Assembly: GCA_018457135.1 (NCBI GenBank) | Contig: JAGGDU010000232.1 | Span: 26,988 to 72,856, forward strand | Reading direction: 5' to 3' | DNA from: Trichodesmium erythraeum GBRTRLIN201 | GTDB taxonomy: Bacteria; Cyanobacteriota; Cyanobacteriia; Cyanobacteriales; Microcoleaceae | Length of the DNA stretch: 45,869 nt | In this document: one piece after another, positions 1 to 8,345 of the stretch | Layout of the letters: every line of letters begins with the position of its first letter | Position numbering within the stretch: position 1 is the first letter of the stretch | Notes under the pieces: model-generated | Told to the model about the DNA's origin: nothing | What the model saw: the letters and a program-made list of their open reading frames with translations, nothing else | The model's database searches: none | Position numbers and translations under genes: made by a program

Positions 1-292
1 AAATGCTTTGAGTCGATTATATTTTTAGAGGGTAGGTTATCTCAATTAGGATTCAAAAATCGTTAATTTTATAGGGAAGCAATCACAACTATTGCAAAAG
101 TTTAATTTTTTTGCTGTTCGGTATATTCTACTAATTAAAAAAAAGAATATTATGAATCATTAGAGTTATTAAAATGATTTATAGTATATGTATTTTGAAC
201 TAAAATATAATTTATGAACTAAGAAATACCATTTAAGTTATTTATTCTGAGTTCTGAGTTCTAAGTTCTGGCTCCTAACCTCCAAAACCTAC

Positions 293-2722
293 TCACAGCC
301 CATTTCCAATTAAAATAAATGGTGCCCAATAAGAGGGGTGACTGTACTCACTATTAATCATAGAAATTTGTGCCTTTTGTAATGCTACTGTCTTGCTTTC
401 TCCATTCTTCAAAGCCGTATAAAAATCATTCATAAATTCTTGAGTACCTTGATCATCAACTCGCCATAGAGTTGCTATACTTGCCGCTGCTCCAGCTTCT
501 TGTATCTTATAACCAAAACCGAGTATTTCTTGACCATTTGCTGTCTGTTCTACTAAAGCAGTTTGACAAGCACTCAAAACTACTAATTCTACATCCTGTA
601 AATTCCAATTTTCTACATCTCGTAAAGTAGCGAGAGCGCCATCTCCAAATAATATAAAAGATTCTTCTGGATGACCAGTTATAAAAGCAGAATGAGTAGC
701 AAAATGTACAATATTATAGCTATTCATTTTTGATTCTGCTGCTTCTTTAGTAAAGCCATTGCCTAACAATTTATTTGTATCAGGAAATATCTTCTCTATT
801 TCCTCTACCTCTACTCCAGCGAAGGGTAATGATTCAAATTCAAACTTTTGTTTACCAACTTCAAAATTATAACTTCCTTCTGTTAAAGCACCTGCTAAAA
901 TTGTAGGTTTAAATCTTTCTCTAGGTTCTAAGTCCATTAAACTTGCAGCAGTAATATTATTAACCTTAAATCTTTCTACTAACCATTTTTTTCCATCATA
1001 TAGTGCTGCCAATGGAATATAACGTAGTTTCTGGTCAGGTGCATAAATAATTGTTTGAGCTTGAATAAGTTTGAGGTAAATTTCTATAGGTTTAATCAAC
1101 CAATTATATAGTTTTAATCCTTCCTGCATAACTATTTGATTAGACTTATTTTTATTTGTTAATTTTCCTCTTAATCGAAATATTGTTTGATTAAACTCTT
1201 TCTCATTTACTAAAACAGTTCGATGAAATGGAGGATAATTAGCACTAACTAATACTAATTCTAATCGATTTTCTAAAAGTAATGGATATAAGACTACAGT
1301 ATTTTTTTGCTTATGCTCCTTTAGTTCAGACTGTAACCAAAGTACTATATCTGAATTTAGCTTTTGACTCCTAGCATTTTTCTCTAATTCTGAAATTATA
1401 GATTTTACTTCCTCACTATCAAAAAATTGCTGAATTTTTACTAATTTTTCCTCTAAGTGATTTGGATTTTGTTTATGGCTTTTATCAACTTCATCTATTA
1501 GCTGAGTATATTTTTCCCAAAACACTTTTTCTGACTCTAGCAATGGAACTTCACTATATTCATATTCATCAGTTTGTAAGTTCCCCATATATTCAAATAT
1601 TTCTTGTACTTGCTGTAAATCTAAGATTTGATGTGCTTCTAAAGCACGTTTTTGTTGGAGCAATAAGTCAGCCAAAATACGATAGATTTCAAGAATACTT
1701 TTTATATGTAAATTTTGCCGTTCTACTGGTAATTTTTTTAAATCTTTCCTAATATTTTCAGTAATATTAATTGATTGTTTATAAAAAATTATTGCTAATT
1801 GATCTTGATTCTTTCTTTCTAATAATTTACCTATATTAGCAAGAGTAATTCTCTCTTTATCTTGGTGCCCAAGTTGTCGTTCAATAATCAAAGTTTTAGT
1901 TAAAAATTTTAGAGCTTCTGAATGTTTATTTAATTCTCTATAAACTAAGCCAATATGATGAAGAGTAGCTGAATTATTATAGTTATCACCAATTTTTTCT
2001 TTAATAGCTAATGCTTCTTGATGATATTTTAATGCTTCAGAATATTTTTCCTGTTCTCGATAAGTTACACCTATATTATCTAGAGTTTTTGCTATACCAG
2101 TATTATCTTTATTTTTCCGATTAACCTCTAAAGCTCGTTGATAATATTCTAAAGCTTTAGAAAATTGTTTTAAATGGTAATAAATTGTTCCAATTTTATT
2201 TAAAATAATAGCTTGTTCTGGATAATTTTTATTTAAAGATTGCTGATAAAAATCTATAGCTTTTTCATACTGACCTAACTGGGAATAAACTAAACCAATC
2301 TTACTTAAAATAGCACTAATATCTTCACTACTTTTCTCCTGTTGAGTCTTTTCTAATGTTTTCTGATAAAATTCTAAAGCTTTCAGATATTTACCTTGAG
2401 CATCATAAACAACAGCAATTTTATCTAAAGTTTGAATAATTCCAAAGCGATCGCTCTGTTGAGTATAAATTTCTAATACTTGTTTAAATTGTTCTAAAGC
2501 AACCTCAAATTTACCATTATTAAATTCTTCAGTTGCTTGTTGCTCAAGTTTCTGTATTTCAGTTTTTAGATTATTTTGTGAAATATAATAACTCTCATTT
2601 TTTGTCGGCTTTGTCAGTGCTTGTGAATTTATATTCGCTTTTTTATCGACTATCATAGATGGAGGAACAATTAATAGACATACAATAGATATAACTAACC
2701 TCAAATTTTTCCAAATTATCAT
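293..2722 (-). CDS. TPR-repeat protein with C-terminal CHAT (caspase-like) domain
   Basis: The 809-residue protein starts with a basic then hydrophobic stretch (residues 1-27) that reads as a signal peptide or membrane anchor. About seven tetratricopeptide repeats follow (roughly residues 60-325), recognisable by repeated A-L-x-x-Y/F-x-x-A-L and G-x-x-Y patterns. After a helical linker comes a CHAT domain (roughly 530-809) carrying the caspase-like pair: His677 in HFATHS and Cys719 in SACQTA. CHAT proteins are clan CD protease relatives, and TPR-CHAT fusions are common in filamentous cyanobacteria. The substrate is unknown here, and no partner gene lies beside it. The start is an ATG inside a 252-bp perfect tandem duplication, so an identical start and leader lie just upstream. 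Protease activity is inferred from the two residues only. Confidence 0.88.
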   Translation of the reverse strand: MIIWKNLRLVISIVCLLIVPPSMIVDKKANINSQALTKPTKNESYYISQNNLKTEIQKLEQQATEEFNNGKFEVALEQFKQVLEIYTQQSDRFGIIQTLDKIAVVYDAQGKYLKALEFYQKTLEKTQQEKSSEDISAILSKIGLVYSQLGQYEKAIDFYQQSLNKNYPEQAIILNKIGTIYYHLKQFSKALEYYQRALEVNRKNKDNTGIAKTLDNIGVTYREQEKYSEALKYHQEALAIKEKIGDNYNNSATLHHIGLVYRELNKHSEALKFLTKTLIIERQLGHQDKERITLANIGKLLERKNQDQLAIIFYKQSINITENIRKDLKKLPVERQNLHIKSILEIYRILADLLLQQKRALEAHQILDLQQVQEIFEYMGNLQTDEYEYSEVPLLESEKVFWEKYTQLIDEVDKSHKQNPNHLEEKLVKIQQFFDSEEVKSIISELEKNARSQKLNSDIVLWLQSELKEHKQKNTVVLYPLLLENRLELVLVSANYPPFHRTVLVNEKEFNQTIFRLRGKLTNKNKSNQIVMQEGLKLYNWLIKPIEIYLKLIQAQTIIYAPDQKLRYIPLAALYDGKKWLVERFKVNNITAASLMDLEPRERFKPTILAGALTEGSYNFEVGKQKFEFESLPFAGVEVEEIEKIFPDTNKLLGNGFTKEAAESKMNSYNIVHFATHSAFITGHPEESFILFGDGALATLRDVENWNLQDVELVVLSACQTALVEQTANGQEILGFGYKIQEAGAAASIATLWRVDDQGTQEFMNDFYTALKNGESKTVALQKAQISMINSEYSHPSYWAPFILIGNGL

Positions 2723-3012
2723 TTTAATAACTAAATTTTTTATGCGTATTAATTTCTCTTATTTACCATTATTAAATTCTTCAGTTGCTTGTTGCTCAAG
2801 TTTCTGTATTTCAGTTTTTAGATTATTTTGTGAAATATAATAACTCTCATTTTTTGTCGGCTTTGTCAGTGCTTGTGAATTTATATTCGCTTTTTTATCG
2901 ACTATCATAGATGGAGGAACAATTAATAGACATACAATAGATATAACTAACCTCAAATTTTTCCAAATTATCATTTTAATAACTAAATTTTTTATGCGTA
3001 TTAATTTCTCTT
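2509..3012. repeat. 252-bp perfect tandem duplication of the CHAT gene 5' end
   Basis: Positions 2509-2760 and 2761-3012 read as identical copies. Each holds the first 71 codons of the TPR-CHAT gene, its ATG and about 38 bases of leader. The length is a multiple of three, so the two start codons are in frame, but the junction creates a TAA right after codon 71 of the upstream copy. The lack of visible differences suggests a recent event. Confidence 0.93.
2759..2974 (-). pseudogene. Orphan duplicated 5' end of the TPR-CHAT gene (71 codons)
   Basis: This is the upstream copy of the start of the neighbouring gene. It encodes the same hydrophobic N-terminus and the first part of the first TPR, then hits a TAA formed at the duplication junction. 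It would be transcribed first if the promoter lies further upstream. A product would be a short signal-peptide-bearing peptide with no complete domain, so a function is unlikely. Confidence 0.8.
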
Positions 3013-3387
3013 AAATTTCGTTACATTATTATTTACCTACTTGAATTAAGACTTGCTGAATACATTTTATAAGTAAGGTTATAAGTAAGGGCAGAAAACA
3101 CAGAGCGAGAAAATATTGAGGTATAGAAGCAGGAATAAATGTGAATTACAAAAGATATATTGGGAAACATTTTTTTTTTCGATTTTTCTGTCCATTGATT
3201 TCTCTTAAGTTTCATTACATTATTATTTACCTACTTTAATTAAGACTTGCTGAATACATTTTATAAGTAAGATTATAAGTAAGAGCAGAAAACACAGAGC
3301 GAGAAAATATTGAGGTATAGAAGCAGGAATAAATGTGAATTACAAAAGATATCTTGGGAAACATTTTTTTTTCGATTTTTCTATCCT
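3004..3387. repeat. Imperfect 194-bp tandem repeat upstream of the CHAT gene
   Basis: Two copies, about 3004-3197 and 3198-3387, match with scattered substitutions and a one-base difference in a T run. The first copy overlaps the end of the 252-bp duplication, and both repeat types share the sequence ATTTCTCTTA at their edge. The substitutions make this duplication look older than the 252-bp one. The copies contain no convincing gene. Confidence 0.85.
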
Positions 3388-3893
3388 TAGTCGCTCAAAT
3401 TTAATAATTTTAAACAAACCTGAGCCCCAAAAATGTAAATTTTCTCCACAAGAAAACCTTAGTAATATTTAAGTAAATACTTTCAGTTTTTTTTTCAGTT
3501 CACCCTAATTATTTCAGCTGATAAGAAGGCTAATAATTGAGCTTGTATATATGTGTAATTAATTCGGCATCACTACTTATAAGATATAGTACTTAAAAAA
3601 ATACTGTTACAATGCTAAAGTCTGTTACTAAGAGTGTTGAGATTAATACAGTAGCGACCTTTTGTTAATTTACTATAATACCAATTATCATACATTAACA
3701 CTATGGTTAGGAGATACTTCAATTATTAAGCAATGAACATCTGATCAATAACTTTGTTTAATAATAAAGATTCAGTAGAGTGTCAATTATTTTCTTTATA
3801 CTCAATGGATAAATTAGATTTTGATTATCAATTAATTCTCGAATAACTATTAGCAAAAGCTCAGTTACATTATCCTCAAATAAACTACAAATT

Positions 3894-3923
3894 TGTAGGG
3901 ACGTTACATACAACGTCCCTACA
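3894..3923. repeat. 12-bp inverted repeat (hairpin)
   Basis: TGTAGGGACGTT at 3894-3905 is followed after six bases by its exact complement at 3912-3923. No gene ends nearby, so it is not an obvious terminator. A small dispersed palindromic repeat is more likely. Confidence 0.7.
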
Positions 3924-4229
3924 GTAATAAGCATAGGTTTAGTTGAGGGACAAAACCTAATGACAATAAAGCTATAGTTGAGTTTGAGTTCGTTCTACAA
4001 GGCCAGAAATTTTTCGCATCACTCTACTACATTACTGACACATACTCAATAGACTTCGACCATAATTAATCTTAAATCCTTTCGTACCTGGGTCAAAATT
4101 TAATTTCTGGAGATATCTAATAAGAATTTAGAGCACCGAATATGTTGAGAATTATTTTCTAATTATATTTCCAACTCCAAATACTCAAAGGTATCAAATA
4201 AATGGTCAGAAAACCTCGAAATTTTTAAA

Positions 4230-4570
4230 TTGGATATCGCTACCATACTATCACCCGTTGCAATAATCGTGAATTTAACTAGTAGTCTTCCTTGAGTATC
4301 AACCAAGATATGACGCTTACAACCTTTTAATTTTTTACCAACATCTAAGCCATATACTTGAGCCTTTTTGCTTTTGTTTTTACCATCAAAGAATTAACAA
4401 ATGTTACAGTAGGTTCTGGATGTTGTGCTTCTTGGACTCTTGTCTATCACCATAGAGTTATGATTGATTTTTTCCCCAACACCATGTCACGACCATTTAG
4501 GAAATTTTGTTGACGTTTGCCTTGGTAGTAGATCGTGGGACAAAGAACGCCAATGAAAACCACAGTAAAG
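4230..4570 (-). pseudogene. Decayed IS5-family transposase fragment
   Basis: Read on the minus strand, broken frames give pieces typical of IS5-family DDE transposases. VIDKSPRSTT (near 4440) corresponds to the first catalytic Asp block, and GLDVGKKLKGCKRHILVD (4290-4350) corresponds to the second. Stops and frameshifts separate the pieces, and the third catalytic block and the ends were not found. It is a dead remnant. The family assignment rests on motif recognition by eye. Confidence 0.6.
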
Positions 4571-5152
4571 GATATAGAATATTTACTACTTCTGTGAGAT
4601 TAGCACTTGGTTTTGGCCCTCATTCAGAGAGGTTTCGGTAGCAGAGGTTCGAGTAGTTTCTACTCGCGTACCTGCGCGATCGCTGGCTAAAAATTTTTAC
4701 CGACATTTATTTGACAGTGAGCATTGTTTTCTCCTACCTTTACCTTCAATACTTCTTCATGGCCATTTTTACCTTTTTTTGACAAACCGTCTCTTAATAA
4801 TACCAAGGGTAATAAATGTTTATTACAAAGAACAAAACTCCAAACTGAGAACTCAAAACTCAGAACTAATTTTTTCGGTTTTATTTATTATTTAATAGCT
4901 TATATTTTTAGTCAAAAATACACCTCCTGTAATACCAAGAAAATAAATATTTACTATAAATCAATAGACAATTTTTGATAACCTATAATTCATAATTAAC
5001 TCCGCAGAATAAATTATTTCAAGACTCTTTTTTAGGTATAAAATCATCTTTTTAGTCAGTCAAACATATCTCTTCAGTTCGTATTTTTATCGCCTTTACT
5101 ATTTTAACAAATTATTTTTCCACACTCTTAACATTAACTTCGAGTGAATAGT

Positions 5153-5230
5153 TAGAAAAAGGGAATTGAGCTGTAGTTTTACCGTAAGTATTCAACTATT
5201 AGCTCTCAGCAAAAGAGCCCCCTTTTTCTA
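5153..5230. terminator. Long dyad downstream of ycf66, possible terminator
   Basis: An 11-bp perfect inverted repeat (5153-5163 with 5220-5230, TAGAAAAAGGG type) encloses about 56 bases that contain a further weak GAGCT/AGCTC pairing. It lies about 150 bases past the stop of the ycf66 gene. The loop is longer than in ordinary intrinsic terminators, so it could equally be a structured RNA or a repeat. Confidence 0.3.
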
Positions 5231-5380
5231 GTAAGAGTTAATTCTAGCTCAATTAATAAACATTTTATCAATAGCTAACAGCTAAAGACTGAAACCTTAC
5301 ATTTTACCTTCAAATTCCCTGTATATTTCGTATGTATTATTATTTGTTGTTTGTTGTTACCCTTTTCAATTTTTGTGTTA

Positions 5381-6529
5381 CTAATCTACTGACTTATTTT
5401 GACTATCTTTTGATAAATCTGATGTTGAATTATCAGTCTCATTTTTCTCCTCAGAAGAAATAGCAGTCAAATTTTCTTCCTGATTCTGACTATCTTGAGT
5501 AGTTATTATTTCTGGTGAAGAAGAGCTATCTTCAAGCGCAGAAACTTCAGCTAATTTAGAAGTTTCCGTAGCAGGTTTTTCAGTAGGTGTAGATTCTAAT
5601 TTTGAAGACGAGTTTGCTTCCTTTTCAACTTCTGTCAAAGTAGTTTTATCTGTTTTAACATCAGATACTATAGACTCTTCTTTCTCTATTAAAGATTCTT
5701 GTTTAGCTTGAGTATCTTCTGTCTGACTTATAGTCTCATTAACTTCAGTATTTACCTCCTCAATAGAAGTTAATTTCTCAGTATCAGCTTGATTTTGTGT
5801 AGATATTGAGTCAGAATCAGTATTTTTATTATCTCTACCTTGAATGACATTTTTAATATTACTCAATATTCCACTCATAGGTGTCAATAACTGAGCAAAA
5901 CCACGAGCTTTTTTAGATAAACTTTTATCTAATTTCTGAGATGTATCTAATTCAGTTTTAGCATCAGTTAAAACATTTTTTTCTGTCATACTTTCAGTTG
6001 TCTCTGCTTCAGATTCTTTGATTATTTTACTTAAGTCTGAAGTAGTTTCAGATGATAGTAATTCAGATTCAGTTTCTCCTGTTTTAACAATATTCACCAA
6101 CTCTTCAGTAGTAATATTTTCTGACTGTTTGGTAGAGGTTATTGGGGAATCAGATAAATCTAATTTTTCCATATTCTCTACTTCTGATATAGATGTTGTT
6201 TCAGAAACAATTTTTGATTTTTTCTGAGTATAATCTTCAGTACTTTTCTCAGTTGATATTTTGGTTTGCTCTACAACTGGAGTCACTTGGCGACGCAACA
6301 TTAAACTTTCTGAAGTAAACCAACCTAATAAAGCTACACTTGCCACTTGACCCAGTAACACCGCACCTGTAATTCTACCTGCACAAAACCACAATACCAA
6401 GGCATAGAAAAGACCTACACCACTCCAGATAAAATCGTTTTTCCGATGGACCTCTGGAAAGAAAAAGGCCACTATATACAAAGCTAAACTACCAAGACCA
6501 ACAGCTAAGGCCAGTATGTATGTAAGCAT
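5381..6529 (-). CDS. ycf66: Ycf66 family membrane protein with long acidic tail
   Basis: The first 85 residues contain two or three hydrophobic segments around HRKNDFIWSGVGLFYAL and CAGRITGAVLLGQVASVALLGW. This is the hallmark of Ycf66, a thylakoid-associated protein of cyanobacteria and some plastids whose function is not settled. From about residue 90 the protein becomes a roughly 290-residue Ser/Thr/Glu-rich, low-complexity tail, probably disordered. I chose the ATG at 6529 (382 residues) because the family begins MLTYILALAVG. An upstream GTG at 6556 would add nine residues. It stands alone between transposon remnants. The family call is firm, but the role is unknown. Confidence 0.88.
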   Translation of the reverse strand: MLTYILALAVGLGSLALYIVAFFFPEVHRKNDFIWSGVGLFYALVLWFCAGRITGAVLLGQVASVALLGWFTSESLMLRRQVTPVVEQTKISTEKSTEDYTQKKSKIVSETTSISEVENMEKLDLSDSPITSTKQSENITTEELVNIVKTGETESELLSSETTSDLSKIIKESEAETTESMTEKNVLTDAKTELDTSQKLDKSLSKKARGFAQLLTPMSGILSNIKNVIQGRDNKNTDSDSISTQNQADTEKLTSIEEVNTEVNETISQTEDTQAKQESLIEKEESIVSDVKTDKTTLTEVEKEANSSSKLESTPTEKPATETSKLAEVSALEDSSSSPEIITTQDSQNQEENLTAISSEEKNETDNSTSDLSKDSQNKSVD

Positions 6530-6599
6530 AAGTTTAAATATTCCCACTATTTGCACATTGGGTCATTTTATCGTTCATTGACATTCTCCCGACGCTGCT

Positions 6600-6818
6600 C
6601 TACGAGACAGGGCAGGCTTCCCTAACATTACTGTTGGTGGCTTTCTGTCTGATAGCGCCTGCCTTCCGAAATTTACTCCCTTCAGGTCTTACAGTCGCGA
6701 CCCAGACTTACACTACTCTTCCAGCAGCCAAAATATTGATGCTTGGGTTTATATCCCTATCACGACGACTACAACATTCTGGACAATTCCACTCCCTGAT
6801 ATTTCGAGCTAATTCCTA
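6600..6818 (-). pseudogene. C-terminal remnant of an IS200/IS605-type TnpB
   Basis: The minus strand encodes IREWNCPECC...RDRDINPSINILAAGRVV, then a stop, then VRPEGSKFRKAGA in the same frame. This is the zinc-ribbon and final RuvC block (DRDINPSINILAAG) of TnpB with its usual C-terminal tail. The rest of the gene is missing. The bases just beyond its end (6578-6625) resemble the imperfect hairpin at the right end of such elements. The ycf66 start lies only about 70 bases away. Confidence 0.72.
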
Positions 6819-6940
6819 TACTACATAAATACAAGAAGAAAGTTTTCAGTTTTCAAAGATGACAAATCTCTAAACATTTATCCACCAATAATTTAAGATT
6901 GATAGAATAGATTTGCACTTGTAATAAACTCAGAATAAAT

Positions 6941-7243
6941 GTGTTTGGAATATTACTAATTTTTTTGATAAGCATAACTCCTTGCTTATTTTATGCATGG
7001 ACTTTCCATAAGCTGGAAGCAAGGACTATGGAAAGACTTAACTCAGCTAGATTAGTTGTAAACTATAGAGAAATAAGAGCTATATCTAGTCAACCAGAAC
7101 AAGAGTATATTGAAGGAGTAGGATACATAATAGGAGACCTAACTTGTAAATTTAATGCTAGGTCTTCTTATATTCGTTGTGCAGTTAACCCTATTGGACC
7201 ATGTAAAGGTTGTGGTCATTATCAGTCAATAGATATTGATTAG
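6941..7243 (+). CDS. DUF6464-type small membrane-anchored protein
   Basis: A 100-residue protein with one N-terminal hydrophobic helix (residues 2-20) and a soluble part ending in a conserved block: YIEGVGYIIGDLTCKFN, then YIRCAVNP and GPCKGC. Four cysteines in this block (Cys68, Cys78, Cys87, Cys90 by count) could bind metal or form disulfides. I recognise the pattern as the cyanobacterial DUF6464 group, function unknown. The start is GTG at 6941: the frame closes upstream at a TAG near 6908, and the overlapping ATG at 6939 is out of frame. It has no same-strand neighbour close enough for an operon. Confidence 0.75.
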   Translation: MFGILLIFLISITPCLFYAWTFHKLEARTMERLNSARLVVNYREIRAISSQPEQEYIEGVGYIIGDLTCKFNARSSYIRCAVNPIGPCKGCGHYQSIDID

Positions 7244-7529
7244 TTTAAGTGATTTATAGGAATTTCTATCTCTGGTAATGAGTGAGATACAAAGTTCCTT
7301 GGTTTTAGGAAGTAGGGAGCAATAATTTGCATTTGGTAGGAATAGAAAATTCAGAAAAAAACTATACCTCAGTAACTTGAAAAGCCCTATAATACCAACT
7401 TCTCTCAAAAGTAATTACTTATAAACTTATACTGATCATCTCAAACTTTATAAATCAAATAAATTCAAATAAATTTGATATAATGATATAACCAATATAA
7501 CTAAAAATAAAGTCAACTAGGGAAATAGT

Positions 7530-8093
7530 TCATCCTAATTTATTGTTGCGCAAGTATTCTAATCCTAAAAATATAGCTGCGATAGTTCCACAAACATTTA
7601 TGTCTGTCATCAATACTCTCTGAAGAACCTCAGAAACAGGTATTAAGACCACTTCAATTTCTTCTGTAATATCAAGCTCTTGTTTTTGAGATTTGATCAC
7701 ATTTTTAGCAGCAAAGAAATGAATAGAATTAGTATCTTTAACAGGATTATCATATAAAGTTTTTAATTTAATTAATTTCTCGGCAACATATCCAGTTTCT
7801 TCTCTCAATTCTCTCATCGCAGCTACTTCAGGAAACTCTACTTGAGGATTAAAATATCCTGCCGGTAACTCTAATAAAACTTTACCTACTCCATGTCTAT
7901 ATTGACGGACAAATACAATTTCTTGCTGATCAGTCACAGGAAAAACAAGAACAATATCTTGCCTAACATTAACAAAAAAATCATCTATAATTTTACCATT
8001 CGGTAACTCAACTTCATCCTGTCTTACTTGACACCATTGATGATTAATTACTAACCTAGATTGTAAAAGCTTCCATTTTTTTAAATTAGTCAT
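7530..8093 (-). CDS. NUDIX hydrolase (ADP-ribose pyrophosphatase-like)
   Basis: The 187-residue protein has a NUDIX box ending FPEVAAMRELREETGY, with the catalytic REXXEE core intact. The loop between the Gly and first Glu of the box (GYFNPQVE) is one residue longer than the classical G-x5-E. The upstream RQYRHG and ELPAGYF patterns are typical of ADP-ribose or nucleoside-diphosphate-sugar pyrophosphatases, which cleave a diphosphate linkage with Mg2+. The exact substrate cannot be read from sequence. The ATG at 8093 gives the usual MTNLKKWKLL start; a GTG at 8105 would add four residues. A damaged copy of the 5' third of the gene lies directly upstream. Confidence 0.86.
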   Translation of the reverse strand: MTNLKKWKLLQSRLVINHQWCQVRQDEVELPNGKIIDDFFVNVRQDIVLVFPVTDQQEIVFVRQYRHGVGKVLLELPAGYFNPQVEFPEVAAMRELREETGYVAEKLIKLKTLYDNPVKDTNSIHFFAAKNVIKSQKQELDITEEIEVVLIPVSEVLQRVLMTDINVCGTIAAIFLGLEYLRNNKLG

Positions 8094-8325
8094 ATAAAAC
8101 TTCACCTACTCCATATCTATATTGACAGAAAAATACAATTTATTGCTGATCAACCATAGGAAAAACAAGAACAAGAAGAATATCTTGTCTAACATTAACA
8201 AAAAAATTATCTATAATTTCATTTCACCATTCGGTAACTCAATTTCATCATATCTTACCTAACACCATTAATGATTAATTAATTACTAACCTAGACCGTA
8301 AAAGCTTCCATTTTTTTAAAGTAAA
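8094..8325 (-). pseudogene. Degenerate tandem copy of the NUDIX gene 5' region
   Basis: This stretch aligns to 7874-8093 at an offset of about 220 bases, with many substitutions and small indels (for example an AAGAAG insertion and an extra TTAA). It corresponds to about the first 70 codons of the NUDIX gene but has lost the ATG and contains stops. It is an older event of the same kind as the CHAT 5' duplication. Confidence 0.85.
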
Positions 8326-8345
8326 TCAGTTATAAATCAATAGAT

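Larger units (their letters stand above)
3388..5380. other. Gene-poor spacer with transposon debris
   Basis: About 2 kb without an intact gene. It holds a 12-bp-stem hairpin (3894-3923), a decayed IS5-type transposase (about 4230-4570), a HIP1 site near 4675, and a stretch at 4836-4870 of the GTTCTGAGTTCT-type low-complexity repeat that recurs elsewhere (246-266, 13413-13432). A long dyad lies at 5153-5230. Open frames here, such as one near 4724-4978, show no recognisable protein features. Confidence 0.7.

Noticed and set aside
1462-1752. Open frame antisense to the CHAT gene
   Set aside because: It is the complement of a TPR coding region with good codon structure on the other strand.
3894-3923. 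Reading the hairpin as a gene terminator
   Set aside because: No gene ends within several hundred bases on either strand and there is no T run.
4645-4680. Possible tRNA because of a GGTTCGA motif
   Set aside because: No acceptor stem, anticodon arm or D-arm could be drawn around it; the CGATCG there belongs to a HIP1 site.
4724-4978. An 84-codon plus-strand open frame
   Set aside because: It starts at TTG, includes a low-complexity repeat (about 4836-4870) and has no protein-like conservation that I recognise.
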